Below, piece by piece: positions 1 to 9,388 of a DNA stretch of 10,000 bases. The stretch comes from Rheinheimera sp. (GTDB taxonomy: Bacteria > Pseudomonadota > Gammaproteobacteria > Enterobacterales > Alteromonadaceae): contig NZ_JAIWOI010000267.1 in NCBI RefSeq assembly GCF_020217005.1, forward strand, positions 1-10,000. Direction: 5' to 3'. Numbering within the stretch: the stretch's first letter is position 1; the number at the start of each line of letters is the position of its first letter. The notes under the pieces are model-generated. The model was given only the letters and a program-made list of their open reading frames with translations. It was not told the DNA's origin and did not search any database. Position numbers and translations under genes: made by a program.

Positions 1-89
1 AGGGGTGGCAGAGCGGTTTAATGCACCGGTCTTGAAAACCGGCGAAGGTTAATAGCCTTCCGAGAGTTCGAATCTCTCCCCCTCCGCCA
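1..89 (+). tRNA. tRNA-Ser (anticodon UGA), first two bases outside the window
   Basis: This is a class II tRNA with a long variable arm. The anticodon stem CCGGT/ACCGG encloses the loop CTTGAAA, giving anticodon TGA, which reads UCA-type serine codons. The T arm is GAGAG-TTCGAAT-CTCTC, and the encoded CCA end is at 87-89. The 3' acceptor strand CCCCTCC needs GGAGGGG on the 5' side. Only AGGGG is present at the window start, so two bases lie upstream of position 1. The variable arm is AAGG-TTAATAG-CCTT. The layout closely follows the E. coli tRNA-Ser(UGA). No other tRNA is adjacent, and a terminator follows within about ten bases. Confidence 0.96.
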
Positions 90-99
90 TTATTCTTAT

Positions 100-138
100 A
101 ACCCGTATCGGCGAAAGCTTATACGGGTTTATTTTTTT
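100..138 (+). terminator. Rho-independent terminator of the tRNA-Ser transcript
   Basis: The arms ACCCGTAT (101-108) and ATACGGGT (121-128) pair perfectly, extended by A100-T129. The apical part can fold further as GC-GAAA-GC. A T-rich run (TTTATTTTTTT) follows directly. It begins about ten bases past the tRNA CCA end and points away from it. Confidence 0.85.
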
Positions 139-169
139 CTTGGATCTGAATTTAGTCTTTCTAAGACAT

Positions 170-193
170 AAAAAAAGCCGCACCAGGCGGCTT
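170..193 (-). terminator. Rho-independent terminator of sppA
   Basis: Read on the minus strand, a 7-bp stem AAGCCGC/GCGGCTT (187-193 with 175-181) with a 5-base loop runs straight into a T tract (A170-A176 on the plus strand). It lies about 20 bases past the sppA stop codon and faces the tRNA terminator, so the two converging transcripts end separately. Confidence 0.85.
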
Positions 194-210
194 GGTTTAT
201 TGATCCAGGC

Positions 211-2094
211 TTAATGCACAGCTGTACAACTCATACAAACTGAGTAAATGCCCTTTGGATCGTTAAATTGCTCCAGTACCTTAAAGTCCTGATTCATTTG
301 CGTCACTATATGTTTCAGCATTGGACCTAAAGCTGAATCTTTAGCTTGTGGTAGCAGAGCCTGGACTGTACTTGAAGCGAACATATCACGCAATAATTGT
401 TCGGTTGGGGTTAATTCCTGCTCCATTACCTTGATATCGTATTGTTTTAATCCAGCCTTTTCTGCAGCTGCAGCTATAGCGTCATCAAAGGTACCTAACT
501 TATCGACCAAACCAAACTCCAGGGCTTTAGTACCTGTCCAAACCCGGCCTTGAGCTACTTTATCAACAGCTTCTTTGGTCATGCCACGATGCTCGGACAC
601 CATACTGATGAAGTCGTCATAACCTTTATTTATCAGCAACTGAAAAATGCCCGACATTTCTGGGGTCAGTCCTTTGAACAGAGGTAAACCTGAACTTAAG
701 CCAGCCAGTTCTGATGTACCTACGCCATCAATATTCAGCCCTAACACAGGCAATGCGTTTTCCAGTGTGTGGAATAAGCCAAAGATACCGATTGAGCCAG
801 TGATGGTAGTTGGAGATGCCCAAATCTCATTGGCGGGCGCTGCAATCCAGTAGCCACCAGAAGCAGCGACTGCACCCATAGAGGCGATCACTGGTTTACC
901 TGCTGCTTTTAACAATTTGATTTCCTGACCTATAATTTCTGACGCAAAAGCACTGCCACCGCCGCTATCGATGCGCAGCACAACAGCTTTTACTTTGTCA
1001 TCAAAACGGGCGCGACGTAACAAGGCTGCTGTCGAGTCACCACCTATAGTGCCGGCTTTGGCCGAACCATCGATGATAGTGCCACGGGCGACTACTACTG
1101 CTACTTTTTCAGTTAATGGATTGTCATAGTGAGCAGGAAGTAGAACCTGTGCCTGATAATCTTTGAATTGGATCTGGTTAAAGCTATGTTTTTCGCTCTC
1201 ACCAACCAGTGCAATTAAGTCTTGGCGGAACTCTTCGCGGCTTTTGATGCTGTCGACTAATTTGGCATCCAGTGCATATTGTGTCATGTCACCGTTAACC
1301 GCCTGAAGTTTCTGATACAAGCCGGTAATAGTTTCATCAAAATTGTCGACTGCAAATCCACGACGCTCTGCAACTTGTTGCTTATAACCAGCCCACAGCT
1401 CGTCTAACCAGGCTTTATTTGCCTCTTTAGCTTCATCCGACATGTTATCGCGGATAAAAGGTTCAACCGCAGATTTGTAGGTGCCTACCTTAAACACATG
1501 GGTGGTAATTTTTAATTTTTCCAAGGCAGATTTGTAATACATAGGATAACTGCCAAAACCTTCGAGCATTACCGTACCCATGGGGTTCAGATTGATACTG
1601 TCTGCATAGGAAGCCAGAAAATAGTGGTTTTGATTATAATAGTCACCTGTGGCTAATACTTTTTTGCCTGCAGCTTTAAAGTCCTGTAAGGCTGTGCCGA
1701 CCATGGTCAGTTTGTCCATGGAACCAGAGCCAAAAGCAGATAGATCCAGCACAATTGCTTTGATACGATCATCAGTTTTAGCCGCCTGTATAGTTTTTAA
1801 CAGGTCAGTCACTAAAATTTCAGGTTCTTCTTCTTCTGACCCCATACTTTCGTTCAGTACCTGGTCTAAAGGATCTACATAGCGTTTTTCTTCCACCAGA
1901 TCCCCGGATAAATTCAAAACCAGGGCTGCACTTTCCGGTACCTCAACTTTATCGTCACCACTGAAAATAGAGACCAGTACAAAAATAAACAAAATCGCAA
2001 AAATCAGATTAAAAGTGATATGACGAACCAGACTGATAGCGCGCCAAATAGCACCAAAAAAGCGTCTTAAGATCCCAGGTTTTTTCTCAGACAT
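211..2094 (-). CDS. sppA: Signal peptide peptidase SppA, 67-kDa type
   Basis: This inner-membrane serine protease degrades signal peptides left after secretion; its active site faces the periplasm. The product is 627 residues, close to the 618 of E. coli SppA. Residues 1-25 are basic, and a single membrane anchor follows at about 28-45. Two tandem SppA/ClpP-like domains follow. The N-terminal one carries the general-base lysine in VGTYKSAVEPF (K207), and the C-terminal one carries the nucleophile in AASGGYW (S412), matching E. coli K209/S409. The usual NSPGGS loop reads DSGGGS at 376-381, a mild departure. The C-terminal CMSC matches the CLTC I recall at the E. coli C-terminus. The start ATG has a weak AGGT ribosome site upstream. 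The gene is divergent from fadH and ends at its own hairpin terminator. Confidence 0.95.
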   Translation of the reverse strand: MSEKKPGILRRFFGAIWRAISLVRHITFNLIFAILFIFVLVSIFSGDDKVEVPESAALVLNLSGDLVEEKRYVDPLDQVLNESMGSEEEEPEILVTDLLKTIQAAKTDDRIKAIVLDLSAFGSGSMDKLTMVGTALQDFKAAGKKVLATGDYYNQNHYFLASYADSINLNPMGTVMLEGFGSYPMYYKSALEKLKITTHVFKVGTYKSAVEPFIRDNMSDEAKEANKAWLDELWAGYKQQVAERRGFAVDNFDETITGLYQKLQAVNGDMTQYALDAKLVDSIKSREEFRQDLIALVGESEKHSFNQIQFKDYQAQVLLPAHYDNPLTEKVAVVVARGTIIDGSAKAGTIGGDSTAALLRRARFDDKVKAVVLRIDSGGGSAFASEIIGQEIKLLKAAGKPVIASMGAVAASGGYWIAAPANEIWASPTTITGSIGIFGLFHTLENALPVLGLNIDGVGTSELAGLSSGLPLFKGLTPEMSGIFQLLINKGYDDFISMVSEHRGMTKEAVDKVAQGRVWTGTKALEFGLVDKLGTFDDAIAAAAEKAGLKQYDIKVMEQELTPTEQLLRDMFASSTVQALLPQAKDSALGPMLKHIVTQMNQDFKVLEQFNDPKGIYSVCMSCTAVH

Positions 2095-2245
2095 ATGATG
2101 TACCTATAGTTTCGGCAAAGTAGTAAAAAGCTATGCTACCGAATTTAGCTCTAAAGCTCAGGGTGGAATTTGTAACTAAATGTATATTCGGCGAAGTGAT
2201 TGAGAGCCGTGGCTTAGGTGGGCAGATAAAAACAGGGCTGGGTAG

Positions 2246-4399
<2,154 letters not shown>

Positions 4400-4405
4400 T
4401 AACAA

Positions 4406-4436
4406 GCTCCAGCCGGGGTCTGCCCTGAGCTGGAGC
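4406..4436 (+). terminator. Hairpin after fadH, possible terminator without a U tract
   Basis: GCTCCAGC (4406-4413) and GCTGGAGC (4429-4436) form a perfect 8-bp stem, with a possible inner GGG/CCC pairing in the loop. It begins seven bases after the fadH stop codon. No T run follows, so it may instead protect the 3' end of the message or need another factor to terminate transcription. Confidence 0.5.
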
Positions 4437-4612
4437 CTGATCAACAGGGTACTGTTTTACGCTTTGATCGAACTGCTGAAATATATTTTTCTAAATTTCA
4501 CTTGCTAAGCCCCCCTAATTCCCGCTATTACTCAGGTCGTGATTGCATTCGTATGCATAAGTGTTTTGATCACTAGTGGTGCGCTGCTGCATCCTTGCAC
4601 CAAAATGGATTT

Positions 4613-4640
4613 TTGTCATATCAGTGTCATCTGGTATTGA
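4613..4640 (+). promoter_or_regulatory. Candidate promoter of glgC-glgA
   Basis: TTGTCA (4613-4618, 5 of 6 consensus bases) is followed after 16 bases by TATTGA (4635-4640), which is preceded by TG plus one base (4632-4634), an extended -10 motif. The -10 itself is weak. The implied leader of about 135 bases is long, so another promoter nearer glgC remains possible. Confidence 0.35.
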
Positions 4641-4770
4641 TGAATTAAATGTTCACAGAAGCATTGATTCGATTGGGGACTTGAGAATTCTACAGACATG
4701 AGATGCTTGTGGTATTAGCTTTGCTTTCACGACCACTGAGTAAAAATAAAATTCAAATCGTTTATCAACA

Positions 4771-4775
4771 GGGAG
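4771..4775 (+). promoter_or_regulatory. glgC ribosome binding site that fixes its start
   Basis: GGGAG lies six bases before the ATG at 4782. The same frame upstream is open only back to a TGA at 4737 and contains no ATG, GTG or TTG, so the short GlgC N-terminus is real and not a start-site error. Confidence 0.85.
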
Positions 4776-4781
4776 ATTTTT

Positions 4782-6014
4782 ATGTCTGGTGTACTTACCA
4801 TGATTTTAGCGGGGGGCGAAGGGACCAGGCTGGCACCTTTGACGGGAGTCAGAGCAAAACCGGCTGTGCCTTTTGGTGGCAATTACAGAATTATCGATTT
4901 TGTACTGAACAACTTTGTCAATTCTGACTTACTGCAAATTTTTGTAATCACTCAGTTTAAGTCACATTCGCTGATGAAACATTTGAGCCGAGCCTGGCGG
5001 GTGACCGGTTTAACCAACAGGTTTATCGATCCTATTCCTGCTCAGATGCAGACTGGTAAACACTGGTATCTGGGCACTGCTGATGCGGTTTACCAGAATA
5101 TACACTTGATCCATGGTCTGGACCCGGAAGAAGTTTGTGTTTTTGGTGGTGATCACATCTACAAAATGGACGTGCGGCAAATGCTGAATTATCACAGGCA
5201 AAACCATGCGTTGCTCACCGTTGCTGCTATCCCTGTTCATGTGTCTCAGGCCCATGAGTTTGGTGTAATAGAAGTTGATAGCAGCGGTAAAATGATCGGC
5301 TTCGAAGAAAAACCTAAGTCCAACCCTAAAACTATACCCGGCAGGCCTGATTATGTATTGGCTTCCATGGGCAACTATATTTTTGATGCCAAGACGCTAG
5401 TGGATGTGCTGAATGAAGATGCGGCACAAATTGATTCTAAACATGATTTTGGTCACAATATAATTCCTAAAATGTATCCGGATGGCCGGGTCTATGTCTA
5501 TGATTTTTCGACTAATGTGATTCGTGGTGAACAAGACGACTCTAAAGGTTACTGGCGTGATGTCGGAACTCTTGATTCTTACTATGAAGCAAATATGGAC
5601 CTGATTTCTGTGCAGCCCCCTTTGGATTTGTACAATAAATATTGGCCCTTACGTAGTTACACTCCACCAATGCCGCCAGCTAAGTTTGTACACGATGAAG
5701 CTAACAGAACAGGGCAAGCTATTAGCTCAATGGTGGCCTCGGGCTGCATTGTCAGTGGTGCTATCGTTTATCAGTCGATTTTGGGGTATAACACCGTAGT
5801 TCACAGTCATGCTTATATTGAAAAAAGTGTGCTGATGGGAAATAACGATATTGGACGAGGTTGCCGTATTCGTCGTGCTATCATCGACAAAGATGTGAAA
5901 ATTGCGCCGAATACCATCATTGGTGAAGATCCGGTATTAGATCGTCAGCGTTTCCACGTATCTGCTGATGGTGTAGTAGTGATCCCCAAAGGGGCAATGG
6001 TAGGATTTGACTGA
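4782..6014 (+). CDS. glgC: Glucose-1-phosphate adenylyltransferase (ADP-glucose pyrophosphorylase)
   Basis: GlgC makes ADP-glucose and pyrophosphate from ATP and glucose-1-phosphate, the committed step of bacterial glycogen synthesis. The 410-residue protein has an N-terminal nucleotidyltransferase domain: LAGGEGTR at 9-16, AKPAVPFGG with K26, GTADAVYQN at 98-106, GGDH with catalytic D124, and the sugar-phosphate lysine K177 in EEKP. The C-terminal third looks like a left-handed beta-helix, with repeating hydrophobic turns around 315-380. The E. coli enzyme has 431 residues and about 19 more before the first glycine loop. That arm is absent here. Stretches such as SHSL, GYWRDVGTLD and LYNKYWP read more like actinobacterial-type GlgC than the enterobacterial type. 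glgA follows after 55 bases, so the two are probably co-transcribed. Confidence 0.96.
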   Translation: MSGVLTMILAGGEGTRLAPLTGVRAKPAVPFGGNYRIIDFVLNNFVNSDLLQIFVITQFKSHSLMKHLSRAWRVTGLTNRFIDPIPAQMQTGKHWYLGTADAVYQNIHLIHGLDPEEVCVFGGDHIYKMDVRQMLNYHRQNHALLTVAAIPVHVSQAHEFGVIEVDSSGKMIGFEEKPKSNPKTIPGRPDYVLASMGNYIFDAKTLVDVLNEDAAQIDSKHDFGHNIIPKMYPDGRVYVYDFSTNVIRGEQDDSKGYWRDVGTLDSYYEANMDLISVQPPLDLYNKYWPLRSYTPPMPPAKFVHDEANRTGQAISSMVASGCIVSGAIVYQSILGYNTVVHSHAYIEKSVLMGNNDIGRGCRIRRAIIDKDVKIAPNTIIGEDPVLDRQRFHVSADGVVVIPKGAMVGFD

Positions 6015-6026
6015 TACTGTAGCGTT

Positions 6027-6054
6027 AAAGGCCGCAGTTCAGAATGCGGCCTTT
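6027..6054 (+). other. Strong hairpin between glgC and glgA
   Basis: AAAGGCCGCA (6027-6036) and TGCGGCCTTT (6045-6054) form a perfect 10-bp stem with an 8-base loop. Only the three Ts of the stem end are present, so there is no true U tract. It starts 13 bases after the glgC stop and ends 15 bases before the glgA ATG. It could be a leaky terminator or an RNA processing or stability element that sets the glgC:glgA ratio. Confidence 0.7.
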
Positions 6055-6069
6055 AGTGGGATATAAGCA

Positions 6070-7473
6070 ATGCGTGTGTTGTTCTTGTGTAGTGAATTTG
6101 AAGGTGTGATCAAGACTGGGGGACTGGCAGATGCCAGCCGGGGTTTGGCATTACAGATGCAAAAGCTAGGTCATGAAATCAAGGTAGTTTTACCTCGTTA
6201 TGGCAGCATATATTCTGTGCCTGTAGAACAGCAGTGGCGTTCTGTGTATTTTGCTCTGGGTGGACTAGCTCAGGGCTGCGCTGTACGTCAGGTTACTGAT
6301 GCGGAAGTACCTCTGCTCCTGATCGAGCACCATGACTATTTCGGCCGTCCGCGCCCATATGACGATGGTCATCAGGCTTATTCAGACAATGTTTTGCGAT
6401 TCGCCTTTTTTTGTAAAGCAGCTTTGCAGTATTGCGTTGATACGGGGTGGGTGCCAGATGTGATCCATGGGCATGACTGGCAAACAGGTATTGCAGCCTA
6501 TTACCTGAAGCAGTTTTATCAGCAGGCTTTGCCAGGCACCAAAATGCTGTTTACCATTCATAACGGCGCTTACCAGCAAGCATTGTCTGCAGCAGACCGC
6601 GCTCAGACCGAAGTGTATCCTGTCAGTTCTCTGGCTGGTTCCAGTATGTTGGCTTTGGGTTTAGCTTATGCTGATAAAGTCAATACTGTCAGTAAGGGTT
6701 ATGCGGCTGAATTATTGTCTGAACCAGCAGCTAATGGATTAGCCGCGCTGTATCTGGCTCGTGGAGCGGATTTTACCGGCATATTAAATGGCTGTGATTA
6801 TGAGCTATGGGATCCGGCGACAGACATTCATTTAAACAGTAAATTCAGTCTTAACAACCTCAGTGGCAAGTCAGCCTGTAAAACATTGCTCAGACAACGT
6901 TATGGGCTGGAACAAAATTCATGGCCACTTTTTGTGCTGGTAAGCCGGGTCACAGAACAAAAAGGTTTTGCTTATTTGCTGCCAGCGATAGAGCAATGGT
7001 TGAATAGTGCCAATGCGCAGGTATTGATGATGGGTACTGGTGATCAAGGTTATGTCGGTAGATTGCATGCATTAAACCTGAGGTACCCCGATCGATTTGT
7101 ATTTGTGGAAGGATTTGATGAAGCTTTATCACATCAGGTTGAGGCTGCCGGTGATTTCTTTTTGATGCCGTCTTTGTTTGAACCTTGTGGTTTAAATCAG
7201 ATTTATAGTCTGCGTTACGGCACTGTTCCTCTGGTACGTCTGACTGGTGGCTTAAAAGATACGGTGAGGGATTTAGCAGATTCGGAAGCGACAGGCATTG
7301 GTTTTGTTGAGCCGTCAGCGGAGGATTTACTGCACGCCTTACAGCGGGCTCTGGCCTTATATCAGAATGCTGATCTTTACAAGGCAGTGCAACAAAGAGG
7401 AATGCAGCAGCGTTTTGGGTGGTCTGAAAGTGCAGCTCAGTATCAGGCTTTGTATCTGGATCTGAAGAACTGA
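6070..7473 (+). CDS. glgA: Glycogen synthase, ADP-glucose dependent (GT5 family)
   Basis: GlgA transfers glucose from ADP-glucose to the non-reducing end of a growing alpha-1,4-glucan. The 467-residue product has the GT-B fold: KTGGLAD at 15-21 (ADP-glucose binding), GHDWQTG at 134-140, FTIHN at 161-165 with H164, LNGCDYELW around 239-247, SRVTEQKG at 292-299 with phosphate-binding R293 and K298, and FEPCGLNQIYSLRYG with E371 in the C-terminal domain. E. coli GlgA has 477 residues. The segment after FTIHN (about 166-200) is shorter and unlike the usual LAYQG-to-FLKAG stretch, so this is a divergent member. The ribosome site is a modest GGGA (6058-6061), placed right behind the intergenic hairpin. 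No branching enzyme, debranching enzyme or phosphorylase gene is adjacent. Confidence 0.94.
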   Translation: MRVLFLCSEFEGVIKTGGLADASRGLALQMQKLGHEIKVVLPRYGSIYSVPVEQQWRSVYFALGGLAQGCAVRQVTDAEVPLLLIEHHDYFGRPRPYDDGHQAYSDNVLRFAFFCKAALQYCVDTGWVPDVIHGHDWQTGIAAYYLKQFYQQALPGTKMLFTIHNGAYQQALSAADRAQTEVYPVSSLAGSSMLALGLAYADKVNTVSKGYAAELLSEPAANGLAALYLARGADFTGILNGCDYELWDPATDIHLNSKFSLNNLSGKSACKTLLRQRYGLEQNSWPLFVLVSRVTEQKGFAYLLPAIEQWLNSANAQVLMMGTGDQGYVGRLHALNLRYPDRFVFVEGFDEALSHQVEAAGDFFLMPSLFEPCGLNQIYSLRYGTVPLVRLTGGLKDTVRDLADSEATGIGFVEPSAEDLLHALQRALALYQNADLYKAVQQRGMQQRFGWSESAAQYQALYLDLKN

Positions 7474-7494
7474 GCAAAAAATGGCCATTGTTAT

Positions 7495-7554
7495 TTTTGT
7501 CCAGTCCTTGTACAAACAGCATTAATGCTAACGAAAGCTGTTGTGCGGACAAAA
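7495..7554. repeat. Long imperfect inverted repeat between glgA and ydjA
   Basis: The outer arms TTTTGTCC (7495-7502) and GGACAAAA (7547-7554) pair perfectly. An inner stem pairs GTACAAACAGC (7510-7520) with GCTGTTGTGC (7537-7546), with one bulged A and one G-U. The 16-base loop contains the palindrome GCATTAATGC (7519-7528). A 7-base bulge separates the two stems on the left side. It begins 22 bases after glgA and may be its 3' end structure, but no clear U run follows on the plus strand. It could also be part of the ydjA leader. Confidence 0.55.
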
Positions 7555-7606
7555 TAAAGTTTGGTAGCCTTACGGCCAGGTCTATGGCTTTATACGAGCT
7601 AAATCA

Positions 7607-7611
7607 AAGGG
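7607..7611 (+). promoter_or_regulatory. ydjA ribosome binding site
   Basis: AAGGG lies seven bases before the ATG at 7619 and supports that start. Further upstream, TTACGG (7570) and TATACG (7591) are possible promoter boxes, but their 15-base spacer is poor, so I do not call a promoter. Confidence 0.7.
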
Positions 7612-7618
7612 TTTTACT

Positions 7619-8179
7619 ATGGATGCTGTTACATTACTGACGACTCGTTACTCGTCGGCACGTTTAACTGAACCTGCACCAAGTGGTGAGGCTTTGGCTA
7701 TTATCAAACAAGCTGCTTTACAGGTGCCAGATCATGGTCATTTAAGACCCTGGCGTTTTGTGGTGGTGAATGGCCGTAAGTCACTGGAAAAATTAGGCGA
7801 TATTTTCGCTGAAGCGGCACTCGAAGAAGATCCCTCAGTAGGTAATGAATTAATTGAACGGGCCCGACAGCTGCCTTTACGGGCGCCTATGGTTATTGTT
7901 TGTATTGCCAAATGTGTCAATCATCCAAAAGTACCCCTGTCAGAACAAACTCAGTCGGCTGCCTGTGCGGTCATGGCTATGCAACAAGCAGCTTTTGCCT
8001 TAGGTTTTGGCGGGATATGGCGTACTGGTGCCTATACTCAGTACGAATTTGTTAAACAGGCTTTTGAACTCGGCGAAGATGACGAGATTGTAGGTTTTTT
8101 GTATTTAGGAACCTGCGCCCAAGAAGTTCCAAACAGAACTCCTTTGGCGGTCGAAGAGTTTTTCACTGATTACAACTAG
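7619..8179 (+). CDS. ydjA: YdjA-type nitroreductase family flavoprotein
   Basis: This is a small FMN-dependent oxidoreductase of the nitroreductase superfamily. The physiological substrate of E. coli YdjA is not established as far as I know. The 186 residues align over full length with E. coli YdjA (183 residues). Shared features are the start MDAVTLLTTRYSSARL (E. coli MDALELL..RRSASRL), PDHGHLRPWRF at 37-47, LRAPMVIVCIAKC at 87-99, KVPLSEQ at 104-110, CAVMAMQQAAFALGFGGIWRTGA at 116-138, and VGFLYLGT at 158-165. FMN contacts are expected from the RYSS region, the PWRF region and the GGIWRTG segment. It lies 145 bases after glgA, beyond a structured spacer, so it probably has its own promoter. 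A convergent terminator follows. Confidence 0.93.
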   Translation: MDAVTLLTTRYSSARLTEPAPSGEALAIIKQAALQVPDHGHLRPWRFVVVNGRKSLEKLGDIFAEAALEEDPSVGNELIERARQLPLRAPMVIVCIAKCVNHPKVPLSEQTQSAACAVMAMQQAAFALGFGGIWRTGAYTQYEFVKQAFELGEDDEIVGFLYLGTCAQEVPNRTPLAVEEFFTDYN

Positions 8180-8189
8180 CGGTGTTCAG

Positions 8190-8227
8190 AGGCCGCTTTA
8201 TCCCTTTGTTATAAAGCGGCTCTTTCC
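8190..8227 (+). terminator. Terminator between the convergent ydjA and hydrolase genes
   Basis: GCCGCTTTAT (8192-8201) and ATAAAGCGGC (8211-8220) form a perfect 10-bp stem with a 9-base loop, extendable outward if one G bulges. TCTTTCC follows, an imperfect U tract on the plus strand. It starts 12 bases past the ydjA stop, and the minus-strand gene ends at 8227, so it may serve both directions. The minus-strand side lacks a T run. Confidence 0.75.
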
Positions 8228-9327
8228 TATTCTGCTTTGAGTATTTCCTCCGGCTGACTTTTACTTGTCAACTTGAGTTGGTACCACCAGGGTTTTTTGT
8301 AATCAGCTTTGTATAAGTGTTCTAGTTCTATCGACTGACCGAAGACTGGTGTAAGTAGCGATACCTGATAGGCCTTAGCTGCGACTTCTAATCTATCCAG
8401 CGGCTCAAACCAGTTGTGCATCGCTAAATCAAAGCTGCTGTTGTGGATGGGGATCATATATTTACCCTGCAAATCCAGGTGAGCACGCAGAGATTGTTCC
8501 GGCATCATATGGATATCAGCCCAGAGCTCGTTGTAGGCGCCTGTCTCTATCAATGTCAGGTCAAATGGGCCCAGTACTTCACCAATTTGTTTAAAGCCTG
8601 AAAAATAACCGCTGTCGCCACTGAAAAAAACATTCAATTTGTCAGTACGGATAGCCCAGGACGCCCACAAAGTTTTGTTCTTATCATTCAGACCCCGACC
8701 GGAAAAATGCTGCGCTGGTGTTGCTGTTAATTGAACTCCATGCAATTGAGTGTGCTGCCACCAGTCCAGACTGATAATTTTGTGTTGTGGAATACCCCAG
8801 CTGATAAGATGCTGCTCAACTCCCAGCGGCACAATAAAATGTTCGGTCCGGTCCTTTAACGCAATTATGCTCTGTTTATCTAAATGATCGTAATGATCAT
8901 GGGACAGAATGACGCCGGCTAACGCTGGTATATCAGCTAATTCTATCGGCAACTCGTGAAAACGTTTCGGACCAGCCCATTGCACAGGTGAAGCGCGTTC
9001 AGAAAATACCGGATCAGTGAGCCAATAGTTGCTATTAAGCTGGAGCAAAAGAGTAGAGTGGCTGATTTTATATAACCTAGCCTCAACTCCGGCTTTCTCC
9101 GGTAGTTGAAACTTCTGTACAGGCAAAGGAAATGCCGGAGTACGTTCTTGATTGCCATTCTTAAGGTATTGCCAGAGGATTTGCGGCAACTTGGAAAAGC
9201 CGGCCTCATTGGCACCTGAGCTGTTCATATATCTTTGGTTTTCATCGGTGGTAGATAAATAAGATGTCATAGCAACTCCGGCAAACAATAGTGGTGTAAA
9301 AATAAGCTTATAGTGTCGGAAGGCCAT
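8227..9327 (-). CDS. Membrane-anchored metallo-beta-lactamase-fold hydrolase (NAPE-PLD/RomA-like)
   Basis: This is a zinc hydrolase of the beta-lactamase-like superfamily. It resembles the branch with N-acylphosphatidylethanolamine phospholipase D and enterobacterial RomA. The substrate is unknown. I start at the ATG ending at 9327, giving 366 residues. A longer frame from 9507 would run across the shared promoter and into the tetR gene. Residues 7-24 form a hydrophobic N-terminal segment after basic residues, either an uncleaved anchor or a signal peptide. Family signatures are ISHSTLLLQL (88-97), LTDPVFSERASPVQWAGPKRF (103-123), and the metal site HDHYDH at 143-148 with H207, D238 (SGDSGY) and H295 (PIHNSSF). 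All expected ligands are present. A weak GCGGA lies about seven bases upstream of the ATG. The gene is divergent from a TetR regulator, probably its repressor. Confidence 0.88.
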   Translation of the reverse strand: MAFRHYKLIFTPLLFAGVAMTSYLSTTDENQRYMNSSGANEAGFSKLPQILWQYLKNGNQERTPAFPLPVQKFQLPEKAGVEARLYKISHSTLLLQLNSNYWLTDPVFSERASPVQWAGPKRFHELPIELADIPALAGVILSHDHYDHLDKQSIIALKDRTEHFIVPLGVEQHLISWGIPQHKIISLDWWQHTQLHGVQLTATPAQHFSGRGLNDKNKTLWASWAIRTDKLNVFFSGDSGYFSGFKQIGEVLGPFDLTLIETGAYNELWADIHMMPEQSLRAHLDLQGKYMIPIHNSSFDLAMHNWFEPLDRLEVAAKAYQVSLLTPVFGQSIELEHLYKADYKKPWWYQLKLTSKSQPEEILKAE

Positions 9328-9360
9328 CAGAGGGTCCGCTAAAAGTAAACTACACAGTGC

Positions 9361-9388
9361 AGTGTACTTAATTTGCTTCAAAAGTAAA
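9361..9388 (-). promoter_or_regulatory. Candidate promoter of the hydrolase gene
   Basis: On the minus strand, TTTACT (9388-9383) and TACACT (9366-9361) are 16 bases apart, each matching 4 of 6 consensus bases. The -35 lies inside the second direct repeat and the -10 inside the palindrome of the first, so operator binding would cover both boxes. The leader to the ATG would be about 27 bases. Confidence 0.5.

Larger units (their letters stand above)
4437..4781. other. Gene-free region upstream of glgC
   Basis: I see no credible gene here. The region holds a candidate glgC promoter (4613-4640), a short palindrome TGCAT-TCGT-ATGCA (4544-4557) that could be a repressor site, and an inverted repeat TGGTGC/GCACCA (4577-4582 with 4597-4602, 14-base loop). 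A CACTAGTG palindrome overlaps a TGATCA palindrome at 4567-4578. A small open frame beginning at 4703 only runs out of frame into glgC. The rest looks like plain AT-rich intergenic DNA. Confidence 0.6.

Noticed and set aside
64..89. tRNA-Ser 3' end as an integration site for a genomic island
   Set aside because: No integrase, no second copy of the tRNA 3' end and no mobile genes follow. The next features are a terminator and sppA.
211..246. Two cysteines in a CxxC arrangement at the very C-terminus of SppA, suspected as a new redox or metal site
   Set aside because: E. coli SppA, as I recall it, ends with a similar FCLTC segment after the same FNDP stretch, so it appears to be a family feature.
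4703..4927. Small 74-residue frame upstream of and overlapping the glgC start
   Set aside because: Most of it is glgC read out of frame, the unique first part is short, and no ribosome site stands out.
6950..7552. 200-residue open frame on the minus strand opposite the 3' half of glgA
   Set aside because: It lies antisense to a clearly conserved coding region, has no recognisable domain, and begins inside the inverted repeat. It is explained as a shadow frame.
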